From contig CALLVG010000090.1 in NCBI GenBank assembly GCA_938010715.1, positions 1 through 32,795 of the forward strand: DNA of 32,795 bases, read 5' to 3'. The DNA is from an uncultured Saprospiraceae bacterium. Lineage in GTDB: Bacteria > Bacteroidota > Bacteroidia > Chitinophagales > Saprospiraceae. Under the pieces are notes generated by a model. It searched no databases and was not told the DNA's origin. It worked only from the letters and a program-made list of their open reading frames with translations. Shown here piece after piece: positions 14,413 to 22,347 of the stretch. The translations under genes were made by a program, and so were the position numbers. Every line of letters starts with the position of its first letter. The stretch's first letter is position 1.

Positions 14413-15663
14413 TTAAGAACGAATTTTACATGTGAGTACCGTGAAGTCATCTGTGAATTCCTTTTTACCCTTAAAGTTTTCAATAAAAATTTGAAGCAAA
14501 TCGTTGAAACTATCAGCTGAACTGACTGCATTCCCACGAACAAAATCTTCGATTAATTCATCAGAAAGATAAGCATCTTCTTCATTGATTAAATCTGTCA
14601 AACCATCGGTAAAAGTAAGGATCGTTGCATCTTGTTCGATTTCAACTTCACCAACTTCTACAGAAGGCAATTCTTCAAACATTCCGAGAATGGTAGTCCC
14701 TTTGTCCAACCGAATCACCTTGCCTGCCATCGCCAAAAACGGAGGCGTATGTCCTGCATTTACATATTGAAGCATCCGAGTAGCACGATCATAATAAGCG
14801 ACAAAAAAGGTGATAAATTTTTCATATTTAGTAGCACGTGCCAAGGCATCATTTATCTCTCTCACAAAGACATCCAATGGATCTCGTTTACGAATCAGGG
14901 TATGAAAATTCGCCTGAAAATTTGCCATTAATAAAGCTGCTGCTGCTCCTTTTCCAGTAATATCACCGATACAAAAAACAAATTGCTCGCCTGGGAATTC
15001 GATGTAATCAAAATAATCGCCACCTACTTGCGCATGTGGACGGTAAATACTTGACAGTTCGTACTTTTCACATTTATGAAGTTCGGTCGGAATGAGTTGG
15101 AGCTGCATTTTTTTGGCAACTTCCATTTCTTTTCGCATCCGTTCTTGATCCAACTGTTGTTTGAAAAGGCGCTTGTTTTCAATCGCAACGGCAATGATAT
15201 TCGTGATCGTTGTGATGAATTGCACTTTATTATAAAAGTCCTCTTCATCTGCCAATCCACCGATGAATGCATAAGCAATCGGTGTATTTTTATGTTTAAC
15301 TGGTATCACTACATCAAACTGGCCTATCAACTCGTGGTCGCTGTCTGTTAGCTGGTAAGTTTTATCAAACTTTTTAAATTCCTCTGAGATATTAAAATCA
15401 ATGTTCTTTGTATCTACGCCATGTGAGGAAGCCAATTGCCATTTATTATCTTTTTTGTAGAAAAGCGCCATTTTTTTGACGCCCATTTCCCAACCAATAA
15501 ATGAACTATACATGCTAAAAAGCGCAGGCGCTTTTACATTATCATTGATGGATTGGGTAATCGTCAACAGGCGAGTAATCTGAAGTTGCTTCAGATTTAG
15601 TTCATGCTCAAGTTTAGCACTTTTTGACAAAGATTTTTTAATTTTCGTAAATTCTTCAGACAC
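14413..15663 (-). CDS. SpoIIE/RsbU-type PP2C serine phosphatase with GAF-like sensor domain
   Basis: 416 residues, cytoplasmic. Residues 1-40 form a short helix, about 40-165 a GAF-like sensor domain, 166-190 a signalling helix, and 195-416 the PPM/SpoIIE catalytic domain. Metal-binding and family motifs are VGGDYFDY (213-220, Asp216), GDITGKGAAAALLMA (233-247), YVNAGHTPPFLA, LTFTDGLTDLINEE and DDFTVLTCKI at the end. Such enzymes dephosphorylate anti-anti-sigma or STAS proteins and so act in partner-switch signalling; no STAS or anti-sigma gene is in the window. The start is GTG at 15661-15663. A TACCTTTA box near 15755-15762 on the minus strand may be its promoter. Confidence 0.88.
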   Translation of the reverse strand: MSEEFTKIKKSLSKSAKLEHELNLKQLQITRLLTITQSINDNVKAPALFSMYSSFIGWEMGVKKMALFYKKDNKWQLASSHGVDTKNIDFNISEEFKKFDKTYQLTDSDHELIGQFDVVIPVKHKNTPIAYAFIGGLADEEDFYNKVQFITTITNIIAVAIENKRLFKQQLDQERMRKEMEVAKKMQLQLIPTELHKCEKYELSSIYRPHAQVGGDYFDYIEFPGEQFVFCIGDITGKGAAAALLMANFQANFHTLIRKRDPLDVFVREINDALARATKYEKFITFFVAYYDRATRMLQYVNAGHTPPFLAMAGKVIRLDKGTTILGMFEELPSVEVGEVEIEQDATILTFTDGLTDLINEEDAYLSDELIEDFVRGNAVSSADSFNDLLQIFIENFKGKKEFTDDFTVLTCKIRS

Positions 15664-15838
15664 ACTCTGGGATTTAATTTCAAAGTCCTTGAAATTTCAA
15701 TTCAAGCCACTTTTTATATTTTTGGATAAAATCGGTTGCAATTATTGCCCTAAAGGTAGCAAAAAGAAAATTGGATATGTACCCAAGAAGTGGGTATAAT
15801 TTTTAAAAAGTTGAACCAGCGAAGTTGAAAGTTTTAAG

Positions 15839-16357
15839 CTACTTTTTCTTTTTATAAATAGGAACAGTGGAGCAAGGTTCGCCAAACATAATCGACTTGG
15901 CTACTGGTCGAAGTTTTTTAGTCAATTCCGCATAAGCGAATGGTGGGATTGGTTTATCAGCACATCCTTTGACGATGACACGTTGATCTTCATAATTTGA
16001 AAAATCCATCTCGCCTATTTTTTCTAAAAAAGCAAATTCGATTAATCTTTGTGGATTTCCTTGAAAAACTAAATTGGCAATTGGCTCGGCATAAACCGTT
16101 ACCAACATGTACGCCCACATCGGGATGATAGCATCGGCAGAGCAATAGATTGCTAAATTCTTTCCTTCGTATTGGCTCCAATCATGTTCTTTCAACGCAG
16201 TTCTAAAATCCTTTTCACGAAGGATCAATTCTCGAAACAAGTAATCCTTTAAATCAAAAGAGCAGATTTCTTCCTGTGGAAAAAACTCTTCTAACTTCAA
16301 AGTGATCAATCCACTTTGAGCAACTCTGTTGACTAATGGTTTACTGGTATCTTTCAT
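15839..16357 (-). CDS. DUF2480 family protein
   Basis: 172 residues, soluble. VNRVAQSGLITLKLEEFFP at the start, DLKDYLFRELILREKDFR in the middle, then YCSADAIIPMWAYMLV and the lysine-rich end YKKKK match DUF2480, a family nearly restricted to Bacteroidota with no known function. A Cys-containing VKGCADKPIPPFAYAELTKK recurs near the C-terminus. The ATG overlaps the stop of scpB in ATGA, a 4-base overlap, so it is translated from the scpB message. Confidence 0.85.
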   Translation of the reverse strand: MKDTSKPLVNRVAQSGLITLKLEEFFPQEEICSFDLKDYLFRELILREKDFRTALKEHDWSQYEGKNLAIYCSADAIIPMWAYMLVTVYAEPIANLVFQGNPQRLIEFAFLEKIGEMDFSNYEDQRVIVKGCADKPIPPFAYAELTKKLRPVAKSIMFGEPCSTVPIYKKKK

Positions 16358-17460
16358 TCTTCTTCAAATTTTTCATTTTCTGAAATCACAATTGATTCAG
16401 AGGTTGATTCTGGTTCTGGAACAAGGTCAGCTATTGCTTCGGATGTTGGAATATTTTCTGCTGTTGCAGGTTCAGAAATAACTTCTGTTTCTTTTTCAAG
16501 TCTTACAATTTCTTCCACAATTGGCTCTACTTCTGGTATTGTTTCTACCTCTGAAACTGTTTCTTTTGCCTCTGCTGATTTTTTTTCCGTTTCAGAAGCA
16601 GCTAATTCTTCTTTTCTTTTTGCCTCTAATTCTGGAGAAAGTTCTATTGTTTCTCCAACGGCTATTAATTCTTCAAGAGCTACTTCCTCTTCTTTAGTTT
16701 TTTCTATCGATTCCGCAAGCAGTTCTTCTTCTGTTTTTGGTACAACTTCCACCAATGACGCTTCAATTTCTTCCGCTGTCATTTCAATTGGAGGCAAAGA
16801 TTGCTTCTTTGCTTCTTCTCCTTCTTTTGCGGCAGCTTCCCCCTCGTTTCCTACATCACCTTGAGCAGCACCTTCAATGGCCGCTGGAACCGATTCTTCA
16901 AGCGGTGCTTGTTCGCCGATGGTATTATCAGGCATTTGGAAATCTTTTGGTTTTGGCATATCATCTAAAGATTTCAACCCGAAATAGTCCATGAACTTTT
17001 CACTTGTTCCATAAAGTAATGGACGGCCAGGCCCCTCACTTCTTCCTGCAATAACAACCAGTTCCTTTTCCAAAAGTTTTTGAAGTGCATAATCACAACC
17101 TACTCCTCTGATGTTTTCCATCTCGGTTTTGGTTACTGGCTGTTTATAAGCAACCAAGGCGAGCGTTTCTAGTGCAGACTTGGAAAGACGTTTACGAGTT
17201 GTCAACTTGAGGTGTGTTCCTATCGTTGAAAAGTAGGCCGATTTTGTCAAAAAATTATATCCACCCGCAATCTTTAATAACTCAAAAGAGAAGGTCGGTT
17301 CTTCATATCGTTTCTCAATTTCTGCAATTGCTTTTTCGAGATCTTCTTCTGGAAATTCCATATCAAAAGTCGCCTCCAAACAATCAAGGATTTCCTGAAA
17401 AGAGATCGGGCTACTGCTTGCAAAAATTAAAGCCTCTACGTGCTGTGCTAAATGTTCCAA
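16354..17460 (-). CDS. scpB: SMC-ScpAB complex subunit ScpB with long acidic tail
   Basis: ScpB joins ScpA and SMC in chromosome condensation and segregation. Two winged-helix domains fill residues 1-185: EHLAQHVEALIFASSSPISF at the start, LKLTTRKRLSKSALETLALV and GRPLLYGTSEKFMDYFGL. I prefer the TTG at 17458-17460 (368 residues, protein begins as ScpB proteins do); the longer frame to 17508 includes the promoter box at 17485-17493. After the folded part come ~165 residues rich in Glu, Ala and Thr with no hydrophobic core, about doubling the usual ~190-residue length. The tail is probably disordered. The gene overlaps DUF2480 by 4 bases. Confidence 0.85.
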   Translation of the reverse strand: MEHLAQHVEALIFASSSPISFQEILDCLEATFDMEFPEEDLEKAIAEIEKRYEEPTFSFELLKIAGGYNFLTKSAYFSTIGTHLKLTTRKRLSKSALETLALVAYKQPVTKTEMENIRGVGCDYALQKLLEKELVVIAGRSEGPGRPLLYGTSEKFMDYFGLKSLDDMPKPKDFQMPDNTIGEQAPLEESVPAAIEGAAQGDVGNEGEAAAKEGEEAKKQSLPPIEMTAEEIEASLVEVVPKTEEELLAESIEKTKEEEVALEELIAVGETIELSPELEAKRKEELAASETEKKSAEAKETVSEVETIPEVEPIVEEIVRLEKETEVISEPATAENIPTSEAIADLVPEPESTSESIVISENEKFEEE

Positions 17461-17484
17461 TATGTATGTATTTAGGTTCTTTCT

Positions 17485-17519
17485 GCAAAAGTAAAAAATT
17501 GCTGTCAAAGCAAGGCAAA
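17485..17519 (-). promoter_or_regulatory. Bacteroidota-type promoter for scpB-DUF2480
   Basis: On the minus strand the -7 box TACTTTTGC is at 17493-17485, with TTTG at 17519-17516 and TTG at 17513-17511 as candidate -33 boxes (22 and 17 bases away; the consensus is ~19-20). It ends 24 bases before the preferred TTG start of scpB. Confidence 0.55.
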
Positions 17520-17524
17520 GAAGA

Positions 17525-18394
17525 CTAAGGCCAACAGTTTTCTTCTGATAAATTCCTGAAAGGTTCGTCCCTTATGAATTTTTGATAGGTACTTTCATTA
17601 AAAATTGGATTGGTTTCAGAACTTTCATTTTGGTAATAAAGTTGTTTCAAGCCATTGAAATTATCAATTCTAAAAGCTAATTCCACTTGACATTGAACTT
17701 TCAAATCTGAAAAAGTTGGATTAGACTTTTTGTGAATCACTCCTACTCTATTTTTATATCTAATCAATTGTTCGTCAGGTAATTGCGTCCAATAAACTTG
17801 ATGCAATTTAGGCGTATTTTTAGAATATTTTACTAAAAAAGTTTCTCCATTTTTAAGCGGAAAAATAGGTTTGTTTGCTTTAGTAAAAATTGGATTTCCT
17901 GAGATTGGTTTTCCTTTTCCAACAAAAAAATATTTCATATTAGCTGCTGCCGAATCATATCTAACTTCAACAGTTGTTTCAATTCCATTTTTTGCTAAAA
18001 TTTCTTTTTTATCTGTTTCGGATTTTAAGGATTGATACTTCGGGTATCCCCAAAAGAAACCAATGCCTACTACAAAAATTGCAGCGATAATTAGTCCAAC
18101 CCCAACCAAATGCTTGATGTCTCTTTTCTTTCGGATTTTGTTCAGTGGTGTATCTGCGGATGTATTTAGTTCTAAGCCATATAAAAATTGACCGTCTTGC
18201 TTTTCTACTTCTAAAACAAAAAATTCGTCATCAATAAAAAAGGAATAATCCTTTGATTCTTTGACAGAAAAATCGACCAATACCACTTTGGAATTACAAT
18301 GAATCATCAAATGGCCAGATTTATCTCCGTGGTAGATGCCTACTCGATATTGTTTACCCTGCTGTCCCAATACCGTCCAATTGAATTGACCCAT
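17525..18394 (-). CDS. Membrane protein with FAIM-like N-terminal domain
   Basis: 289 residues. Residues 4-75 form a beta-rich domain: FNWTVLGQQGKQYRVGIYHG, SGHLMIHCNSKVVLVDFSV, FFIDDEFFVLEVEKQDGQF. The HGDKSGHLMIHC wording recalls Fas apoptosis inhibitory molecule (FAIM1) folds; this is a visual resemblance only. A basic stretch (RKKRDIK) precedes one membrane helix (about 95-116). The outer part (120-289) is again beta-rich, with PLKNGETFLVKYSKNTPKLH reminiscent of DUF3592-type domains. Topology would be N-terminus inside. The function is unknown. The stop lies right upstream of the scpB promoter. Confidence 0.6.
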   Translation of the reverse strand: MGQFNWTVLGQQGKQYRVGIYHGDKSGHLMIHCNSKVVLVDFSVKESKDYSFFIDDEFFVLEVEKQDGQFLYGLELNTSADTPLNKIRKKRDIKHLVGVGLIIAAIFVVGIGFFWGYPKYQSLKSETDKKEILAKNGIETTVEVRYDSAAANMKYFFVGKGKPISGNPIFTKANKPIFPLKNGETFLVKYSKNTPKLHQVYWTQLPDEQLIRYKNRVGVIHKKSNPTFSDLKVQCQVELAFRIDNFNGLKQLYYQNESSETNPIFNESTYQKFIRDEPFRNLSEENCWP

Positions 18395-18514
18395 TTGTTT
18401 GTTTTTCTGTTTCTAAAATACGAAAAAGAATGAGACACTATACCTAATGGAAATTAGCTTAAACGAAACAGCAATGTGATAGAGAAAAAGAAGAAACTAA
18501 AGAAAAAATAAGCC

Positions 18515-18740
18515 TAAAATGAAAACAGGGCACTTAGGAAAGAATCCTAGCACCCTGTATAACCCCAAAAAACCAAATGAAAACAATCTACTTTATATCT
18601 TATAAACACGTTTCCGTGTTATTTGTTCTTTTAGTGTTGCGAATATATAATTTTGAGAACATTTTTTGGACTGCGAAAATATAATATGTCACAAATATTT
18701 CAAAATAAAACTCATAGTTTTCTATGAAATCGCAAAAGTA
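18515..18740 (-). ncRNA. Candidate structured small RNA
   Basis: The 494-base gap between the FAIM-like gene and radA has features of an RNA gene on the minus strand. A -7 box TACTTTTGC is at 18740-18732 (another TACTTTTGT at 18763-18755). Downstream follow CATAG/CTATG, a GNRA hairpin AACACG-GAAA-CGTGTT split over 18620-18605, and a G/C-containing hairpin at 18558-18525 (ACAGGG...CCCTGT enclosing TAGGA/TCCTA) followed by TTTTCATTTT, a passable terminator. A transcript would be ~200 nt, the size of 6S RNA, but I cannot show that it is 6S. On the plus strand a 35-codon frame (18577-18684, MKTIYFISYK...) is the competing reading. Confidence 0.4.
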
Positions 18741-18828
18741 AAAAATGAACTGATACAAAAGTACTACATTTTTTACATTTGCGAAATGTTTCGTAAAAAA
18801 AATAACATTTCTACATCTTCATAAATAA

Positions 18829-18857
18829 AAAAATCGAGCATTGAAATACTCGATTTT
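18829..18857. terminator. Hairpin upstream of radA
   Basis: AAAATCGAG pairs with CTCGATTTT across a 10-base loop, with A-run on the left and T-run on the right, so it could work in both directions. It ends 31 bases before the radA start and may shield radA from upstream transcription or lie in its leader. Confidence 0.45.
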
Positions 18858-18888
18858 GATTAAATAGCAGAAAATAAAATAAAATCTT

Positions 18889-20262
18889 TTGGCAAAAATT
18901 AAAAAAGTCTTTACTTGTTCGAACTGCGGCGCCAATTCGCCGAAGTGGATGGGCAAGTGCTATACCTGCGGCGAGTGGAACACTTACGTAGAAGAAATCA
19001 TCTCTAAAGAGAACGAACGCGAGACCCGCAAAAAAAGCTGGAAATCTAAAGATGCTGACGCTCCTCAACCTGTTCCCTTATCTGAAGTAAAGGCAGGGGA
19101 AATCTTTAGATTAGTAACTCCAGACAAAGAATTGAATCGAGTTTTGGGTGGTGGTATCGTTCCTGGTTCGCTTGTTTTGATTGGTGGACAACCAGGTATC
19201 GGTAAATCGACTTTACTACTTCAAGTCGTTTTGAAATTAAAAGAAAAAGTTCTTTATGTCTCTGGAGAGGAAAGCGAGGAACAAATAAAAATGCGTGCAG
19301 AAAGATTGGGCGGCGCTACCGCAAACTGCTACATTTTGACGGAAACCAACACTGAAAAAATTCTGAAGCATGCGCAAAACATTAAGCCTGCTTTGATGAT
19401 AATTGATTCGATTCAGACGATTTCTTCGCCGTATATTGAGTCCACTCCAGGTAGTGTTTCGCAAGTGCGGGAGACTGCTGGTGAATTACAGCGTTTTGCC
19501 AAAGAGTCGAATGTTCCTGTTTTTATCATTGGGCATATTACCAAAGAAGGATCTATCGCTGGACCAAAATTATTAGAGCATATCGTTGATGCTGTTTTGC
19601 AATTTGAAGGTGACAGACACTACACTTATCGCATCATGAGGACGATGAAAAACCGTTTCGGTTCTACAGACGAAATGGGGATTTATGAAATGGTTGCTAG
19701 TGGTTTGAGAGAGGTTTCTAACCCATCTGAGTTATTACTTTCGCAAAAAGAGGAAGACCTTTCTGGATCCGCAGTTTGTGCCACTATTGAGGGACAGCGA
19801 CCAATGTTGATTGAAACGCAAGCTTTGGTAAGTAAAGCGGTTTACAGCGCACCTCAACGTTCTGCAACAGGTTTTGACCGACGTAGATTGGAAATGCTTT
19901 TGGCCGTTTTGGAGAAGCGATGTGGGTTTCCTTTTGCGCTCAATGATGTTTTCTTAAATATCGCAGGTGGTATTCGGGTGGATGATCCAGCAATTGATTT
20001 AGCGATTATTAGTGCGCTGATTTCTTCTTTGGAAGATGTGGCCGTTCCGCCAAATATTTGTTTCGCAGGAGAGGTTGGTTTGTCTGGAGAAGTGCGAGCC
20101 GTTACCAAAGTTGCCCAACGGATACAGGAAGCAGAACGATTGGGTTTTCAGCAAATTTATATTTCAAAATTTAATACAAAAGGAATCAAACAGGAGGACT
20201 TCAATATAGAGTTGATTATTATATCTAAAATCGAGGATTTGTATCATCGACTTTTTACATAA
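18889..20262 (+). CDS. radA: DNA repair protein RadA
   Basis: 457 residues, the family's normal length. RadA is a RecA-like ATPase that drives branch migration of recombination intermediates. The N-terminal zinc finger CSNCGANSPKW...CYTCGEW has Cys10, 13, 24 and 27. Walker A is GGQPGIGKST (99-108), Walker B is in LMIIDSIQTI, and the RadA-specific KNRFGS motif is at 254-259. The C-terminal Lon-like domain has LEKRCGFPFALNDVFLNIAGG and EVGLSGEVRAV. The start is TTG at 18889 (MAKIKKVFTCSNCG, as in homologues); no ATG is available upstream in frame. A hairpin terminator follows at 20310-20341. Confidence 0.95.
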   Translation: MAKIKKVFTCSNCGANSPKWMGKCYTCGEWNTYVEEIISKENERETRKKSWKSKDADAPQPVPLSEVKAGEIFRLVTPDKELNRVLGGGIVPGSLVLIGGQPGIGKSTLLLQVVLKLKEKVLYVSGEESEEQIKMRAERLGGATANCYILTETNTEKILKHAQNIKPALMIIDSIQTISSPYIESTPGSVSQVRETAGELQRFAKESNVPVFIIGHITKEGSIAGPKLLEHIVDAVLQFEGDRHYTYRIMRTMKNRFGSTDEMGIYEMVASGLREVSNPSELLLSQKEEDLSGSAVCATIEGQRPMLIETQALVSKAVYSAPQRSATGFDRRRLEMLLAVLEKRCGFPFALNDVFLNIAGGIRVDDPAIDLAIISALISSLEDVAVPPNICFAGEVGLSGEVRAVTKVAQRIQEAERLGFQQIYISKFNTKGIKQEDFNIELIIISKIEDLYHRLFT

Positions 20263-20309
20263 TATAATTATTCAATAAGTCGATTCGTTATAGTTTACCA
20301 AAAGAAAAA

Positions 20310-20341
20310 GGGCGATTTGAAAATTACTTTTCAAATCGCCC
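20310..20341. terminator. Terminator after radA
   Basis: GGGCGATTTGAAAA pairs perfectly with TTTTCAAATCGCCC (14 bp) over a 4-base loop. T-runs follow on both strands (GAAAAAATCTTTTTTT on plus, TTTTTCTTTT on minus), so it is likely bidirectional. It separates radA from the NlpC/P60 gene. Confidence 0.8.
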
Positions 20342-20392
20342 GAAAAAATCTTTTTTTAACTAACCTATTTTCTATATATCAAAAATATTACC

Positions 20393-20923
20393 ATGTTTTT
20401 AAAAAACCTTCCTTTAGTATTTTTGATGATTGTTTTTTTACTCTCCTGTAAGGTTTGTTCTACACTCAAAAGCATCTCCTACACTGAGCCAATCGCTGAA
20501 AAACCAGTAGATAAAATAGCAGAACAAAGAGAAATTCTCGCAGATAAAGCAGATGATTATTTAGGTAAGAAATATCGTCACGCAGGGCAAAATCCAAAAT
20601 CTGGTTTTGACTGTTCAGGTTATACTTATTTTTTGATGAAACAGATTGATATTTCACTTCCGAGAAACTCAGCGGCTCAATCTAAAATCGGTCAGAAAAT
20701 TCCTTTAAGAAAAGCACAGGCAGGTGATTTGGTCTTTTTTCAAAAAGGAAAAAAAAATCGAATCTTCCATGTTGCAATGGTTTATTCTAATAAAGATGAT
20801 GACTTGCGAATTATCCACAGTACCTCTTCACGAGGAGTGGTGATTGATGAATTATATACCAATAAATATTGGAGTGCTAAAATTGCGCATGCATCTAATG
20901 TGCTAGTGCAGAATACGCCTTAG
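20393..20923 (+). CDS. NlpC/P60 (C40) peptidase lipoprotein
   Basis: 176 residues. A hydrophobic N-terminus ends in the lipobox LLSC, so Cys19 is lipidated. The C40 domain covers about 48-170: catalytic Cys74 in SGFDCSGYTYFLMK, His126 in IFHVAMVYS and His142 in RIIHSTSSRG as third residue of the triad; RNSAAQSKIGQKIP and KAQAGDLVFFQKG are the typical central motifs. Members cut the gamma-D-Glu to diamino-acid bond in peptidoglycan stem peptides. It is anchored in the periplasm and probably works in cell-wall turnover. A short repeat follows the stop directly. Confidence 0.9.
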   Translation: MFLKNLPLVFLMIVFLLSCKVCSTLKSISYTEPIAEKPVDKIAEQREILADKADDYLGKKYRHAGQNPKSGFDCSGYTYFLMKQIDISLPRNSAAQSKIGQKIPLRKAQAGDLVFFQKGKKNRIFHVAMVYSNKDDDLRIIHSTSSRGVVIDELYTNKYWSAKIAHASNVLVQNTP

Positions 20924-20985
20924 GAACGTGTAAAAAATAATTATTCAACTTTGTTACAATTTATTCTTTACATGTTCCTTAAAGG
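20924..20985. repeat. Short inverted-repeat element behind the NlpC/P60 gene
   Basis: TTAGGAACGTGTAAAAAATA at one end and, read inward from the other, TTTAAGGAACATGTAAAGAA: a ~60-base element with ~18-base inverted ends. The end wording (AGGAACG..xAAAAAATAA) is similar to the 121-bp MITE-like family but the middle is different. Confidence 0.45.
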
Positions 20986-21078
20986 TGCGTTCCCTGAGCG
21001 AAGCCGAAGAGAATAAGAGCGGAGATCGATTTCCATGTTTGCTCTCCTTCGGCTCTGTTCATGGAACGGTTCAGGGTG
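20986..21078. repeat. Imperfect palindrome 'CCCTGAGCGAAGCCGAAG'
   Basis: GTTCCCTGAGCGAAGCCGAA at the left is answered by CTTCGGCTC...GGTTCAGGG at the right. This is the CCTGAGCGAAG-type intergenic repeat found in many bacterial phyla. It can form a long hairpin between two convergent genes and may act as a transcription end. Confidence 0.5.
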
Positions 21079-21092
21079 GTCAGCTAACTTGC

Positions 21093-21602
21093 TTATCCCA
21101 ACATTCTTTTAAACCCAAATCGAACCATAAAAAAGATTCCAGCAAAAATTAAAAGAACATAATAGAAAGGCATTCGTGTAAATGCTACCACATAGATTCG
21201 AGTGCGATCCAATCCCCACATCAGCGCAAGTGATGCAAAAATCACCATCATCAAACCAGAGATTTTTCCAAAACCTGGAATCCGATCCAAACTAGCGTTG
21301 GCTCTTATTAAAAATAACGTGACAAGCATTGAGACTACAGGAATAATCTGATTGTAAACATCGGTATCCAAAATACCTCGACGTTCAAAAAGGAAAAAAT
21401 AAATACTCAGCGTAACCGCAAAAATGCCTGGGATACATACCATATAAATTAGTACACTGTAGAGTTCTCTCCATGGCGTGAGATTACCTTCTCCTTTCCC
21501 TAAAAAACCTGCAATAAGTGCAGTTATGGGGATCAAAGAAAAATAAATCATAATCCAAGAAGGATTATTTCCTATGGTATCAAAAAGCTCTTGTAAAGTC
21601 AT
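21093..21602 (-). CDS. Conserved five-helix membrane protein, function unknown
   Basis: 169 residues with about five membrane helices (roughly 15-34, 49-72, 85-101, 114-131, 144-164). Charged loops include LGKGEGNLTPWRELYSVL between helices 1 and 2 and RANASLDRIPGFGKISG between 3 and 4. No catalytic motif is seen. I do not recognise a named family, although the composition is that of small inner-membrane proteins conserved in Bacteroidota. The ATG at 21600-21602 faces the start of the dioxygenase gene, so the 88-base gap must hold both promoters. Confidence 0.65.
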   Translation of the reverse strand: MTLQELFDTIGNNPSWIMIYFSLIPITALIAGFLGKGEGNLTPWRELYSVLIYMVCIPGIFAVTLSIYFFLFERRGILDTDVYNQIIPVVSMLVTLFLIRANASLDRIPGFGKISGLMMVIFASLALMWGLDRTRIYVVAFTRMPFYYVLLIFAGIFFMVRFGFKRMLG

Positions 21603-21690
21603 AAGTGTTTTTCTTTTTTGGAATTGAAGTATATTCTATTCTATTTTGCAGATATTGTTTTAGACAAATAACATCGTAAAAGTAAATATT

Positions 21691-22209
21691 ATGGCAATAA
21701 CTAAACCATTCAACTTAAAAAAATGGATAGATGAGAATCGCAACTTGTTGCAACCCCCTGTAGGTGCTCATCAAATTTATACTGAAAATGAAGATTACAT
21801 CGTCATCGTAGTCGGTGGCCCCAATGGTCGTAAAGATTATCACTGGGAAGATGGTGAGGAACTTTTTTACCAAATAGAAGGCGATATTCACGTCAACATC
21901 ATCAACGAAGATGGTGAGAAAGAGCGCATTGACATCAAAGAAGGTGAGATGTTTTTATTACCAAAACACATCCCCCATTCTCCACAACGCCCTGCTGGCA
22001 CAGTTGGTCTTGTTATTGAGCGAAAGCGAAGAGAAGGCGAGCGCGATAAGCTCATGTGGTTTTGTGAAAAATGTGGTAACTCACTCCACGAAGCGAGTTT
22101 TGTACTCGAAAATTTAGGAAAACAAGTCAAAGGCGCGATCATGGATTATAACGATAACGAAGAAGCTCGTACTTGTAATAAGTGCGGAAATGTAATGGGG
22201 AAAGTTTGA
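21691..22209 (+). CDS. nbaC: 3-hydroxyanthranilate 3,4-dioxygenase
   Basis: 172 residues. The cupin enzyme opens the ring of 3-hydroxyanthranilate to 2-amino-3-carboxymuconate semialdehyde, the precursor of quinolinate in kynurenine-based NAD synthesis. Ligands and substrate residues are visible: Arg47 in GGPNGRKDYHW, His51, Glu57 in GEELFYQ, His96 in IPHSPQRP and Glu110-Arg111 in VIERKR. The bacterial-type C-terminal rubredoxin-like site is present: CEKC (125-128) and CNKC (162-165). No other kynurenine-pathway gene lies in the window; nadK, 12 kb away, acts later on NAD. Confidence 0.93.
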   Translation: MAITKPFNLKKWIDENRNLLQPPVGAHQIYTENEDYIVIVVGGPNGRKDYHWEDGEELFYQIEGDIHVNIINEDGEKERIDIKEGEMFLLPKHIPHSPQRPAGTVGLVIERKRREGERDKLMWFCEKCGNSLHEASFVLENLGKQVKGAIMDYNDNEEARTCNKCGNVMGKV

Positions 22210-22238
22210 CAAACGTAATCGTTTGCTTCATAAAAAAA

Positions 22239-22315
22239 TAGCTCCAGAGGAGCGTCAATGTTTATAGAAAAAACGTAAAAGAGATATTTGTAAAAGCCCT
22301 AGCGGGGCGATCATG
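22239..22315 (+). repeat. REP-like module 1 (left of the transposase gene)
   Basis: Unit A AGCTCCAGAGGAGCG is an imperfect palindrome followed by TTTATAG; unit B AAAGCCCTAGCGGGGCGATC is a second palindrome (GCCC...GGGC). The order A-spacer-B recurs at 22954-23040 and, inverted, at 22832-22905. These are built like REP/BIME units that RAYT enzymes recognise. Confidence 0.7.
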
Positions 22316-22347
22316 TGAAAAAAACCAATGAGAAAATTGCATTAAAT

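Noticed and set aside
17461-17508. Longer N-terminus of ScpB
   Set aside because: The extra codons contain the promoter box TACTTTTGC and do not resemble ScpB proteins.
22315-22347. GTG start giving an 11-residue longer transposase
   Set aside because: It is inside REP unit B; the ATG at 22348 fits the family N-terminus.
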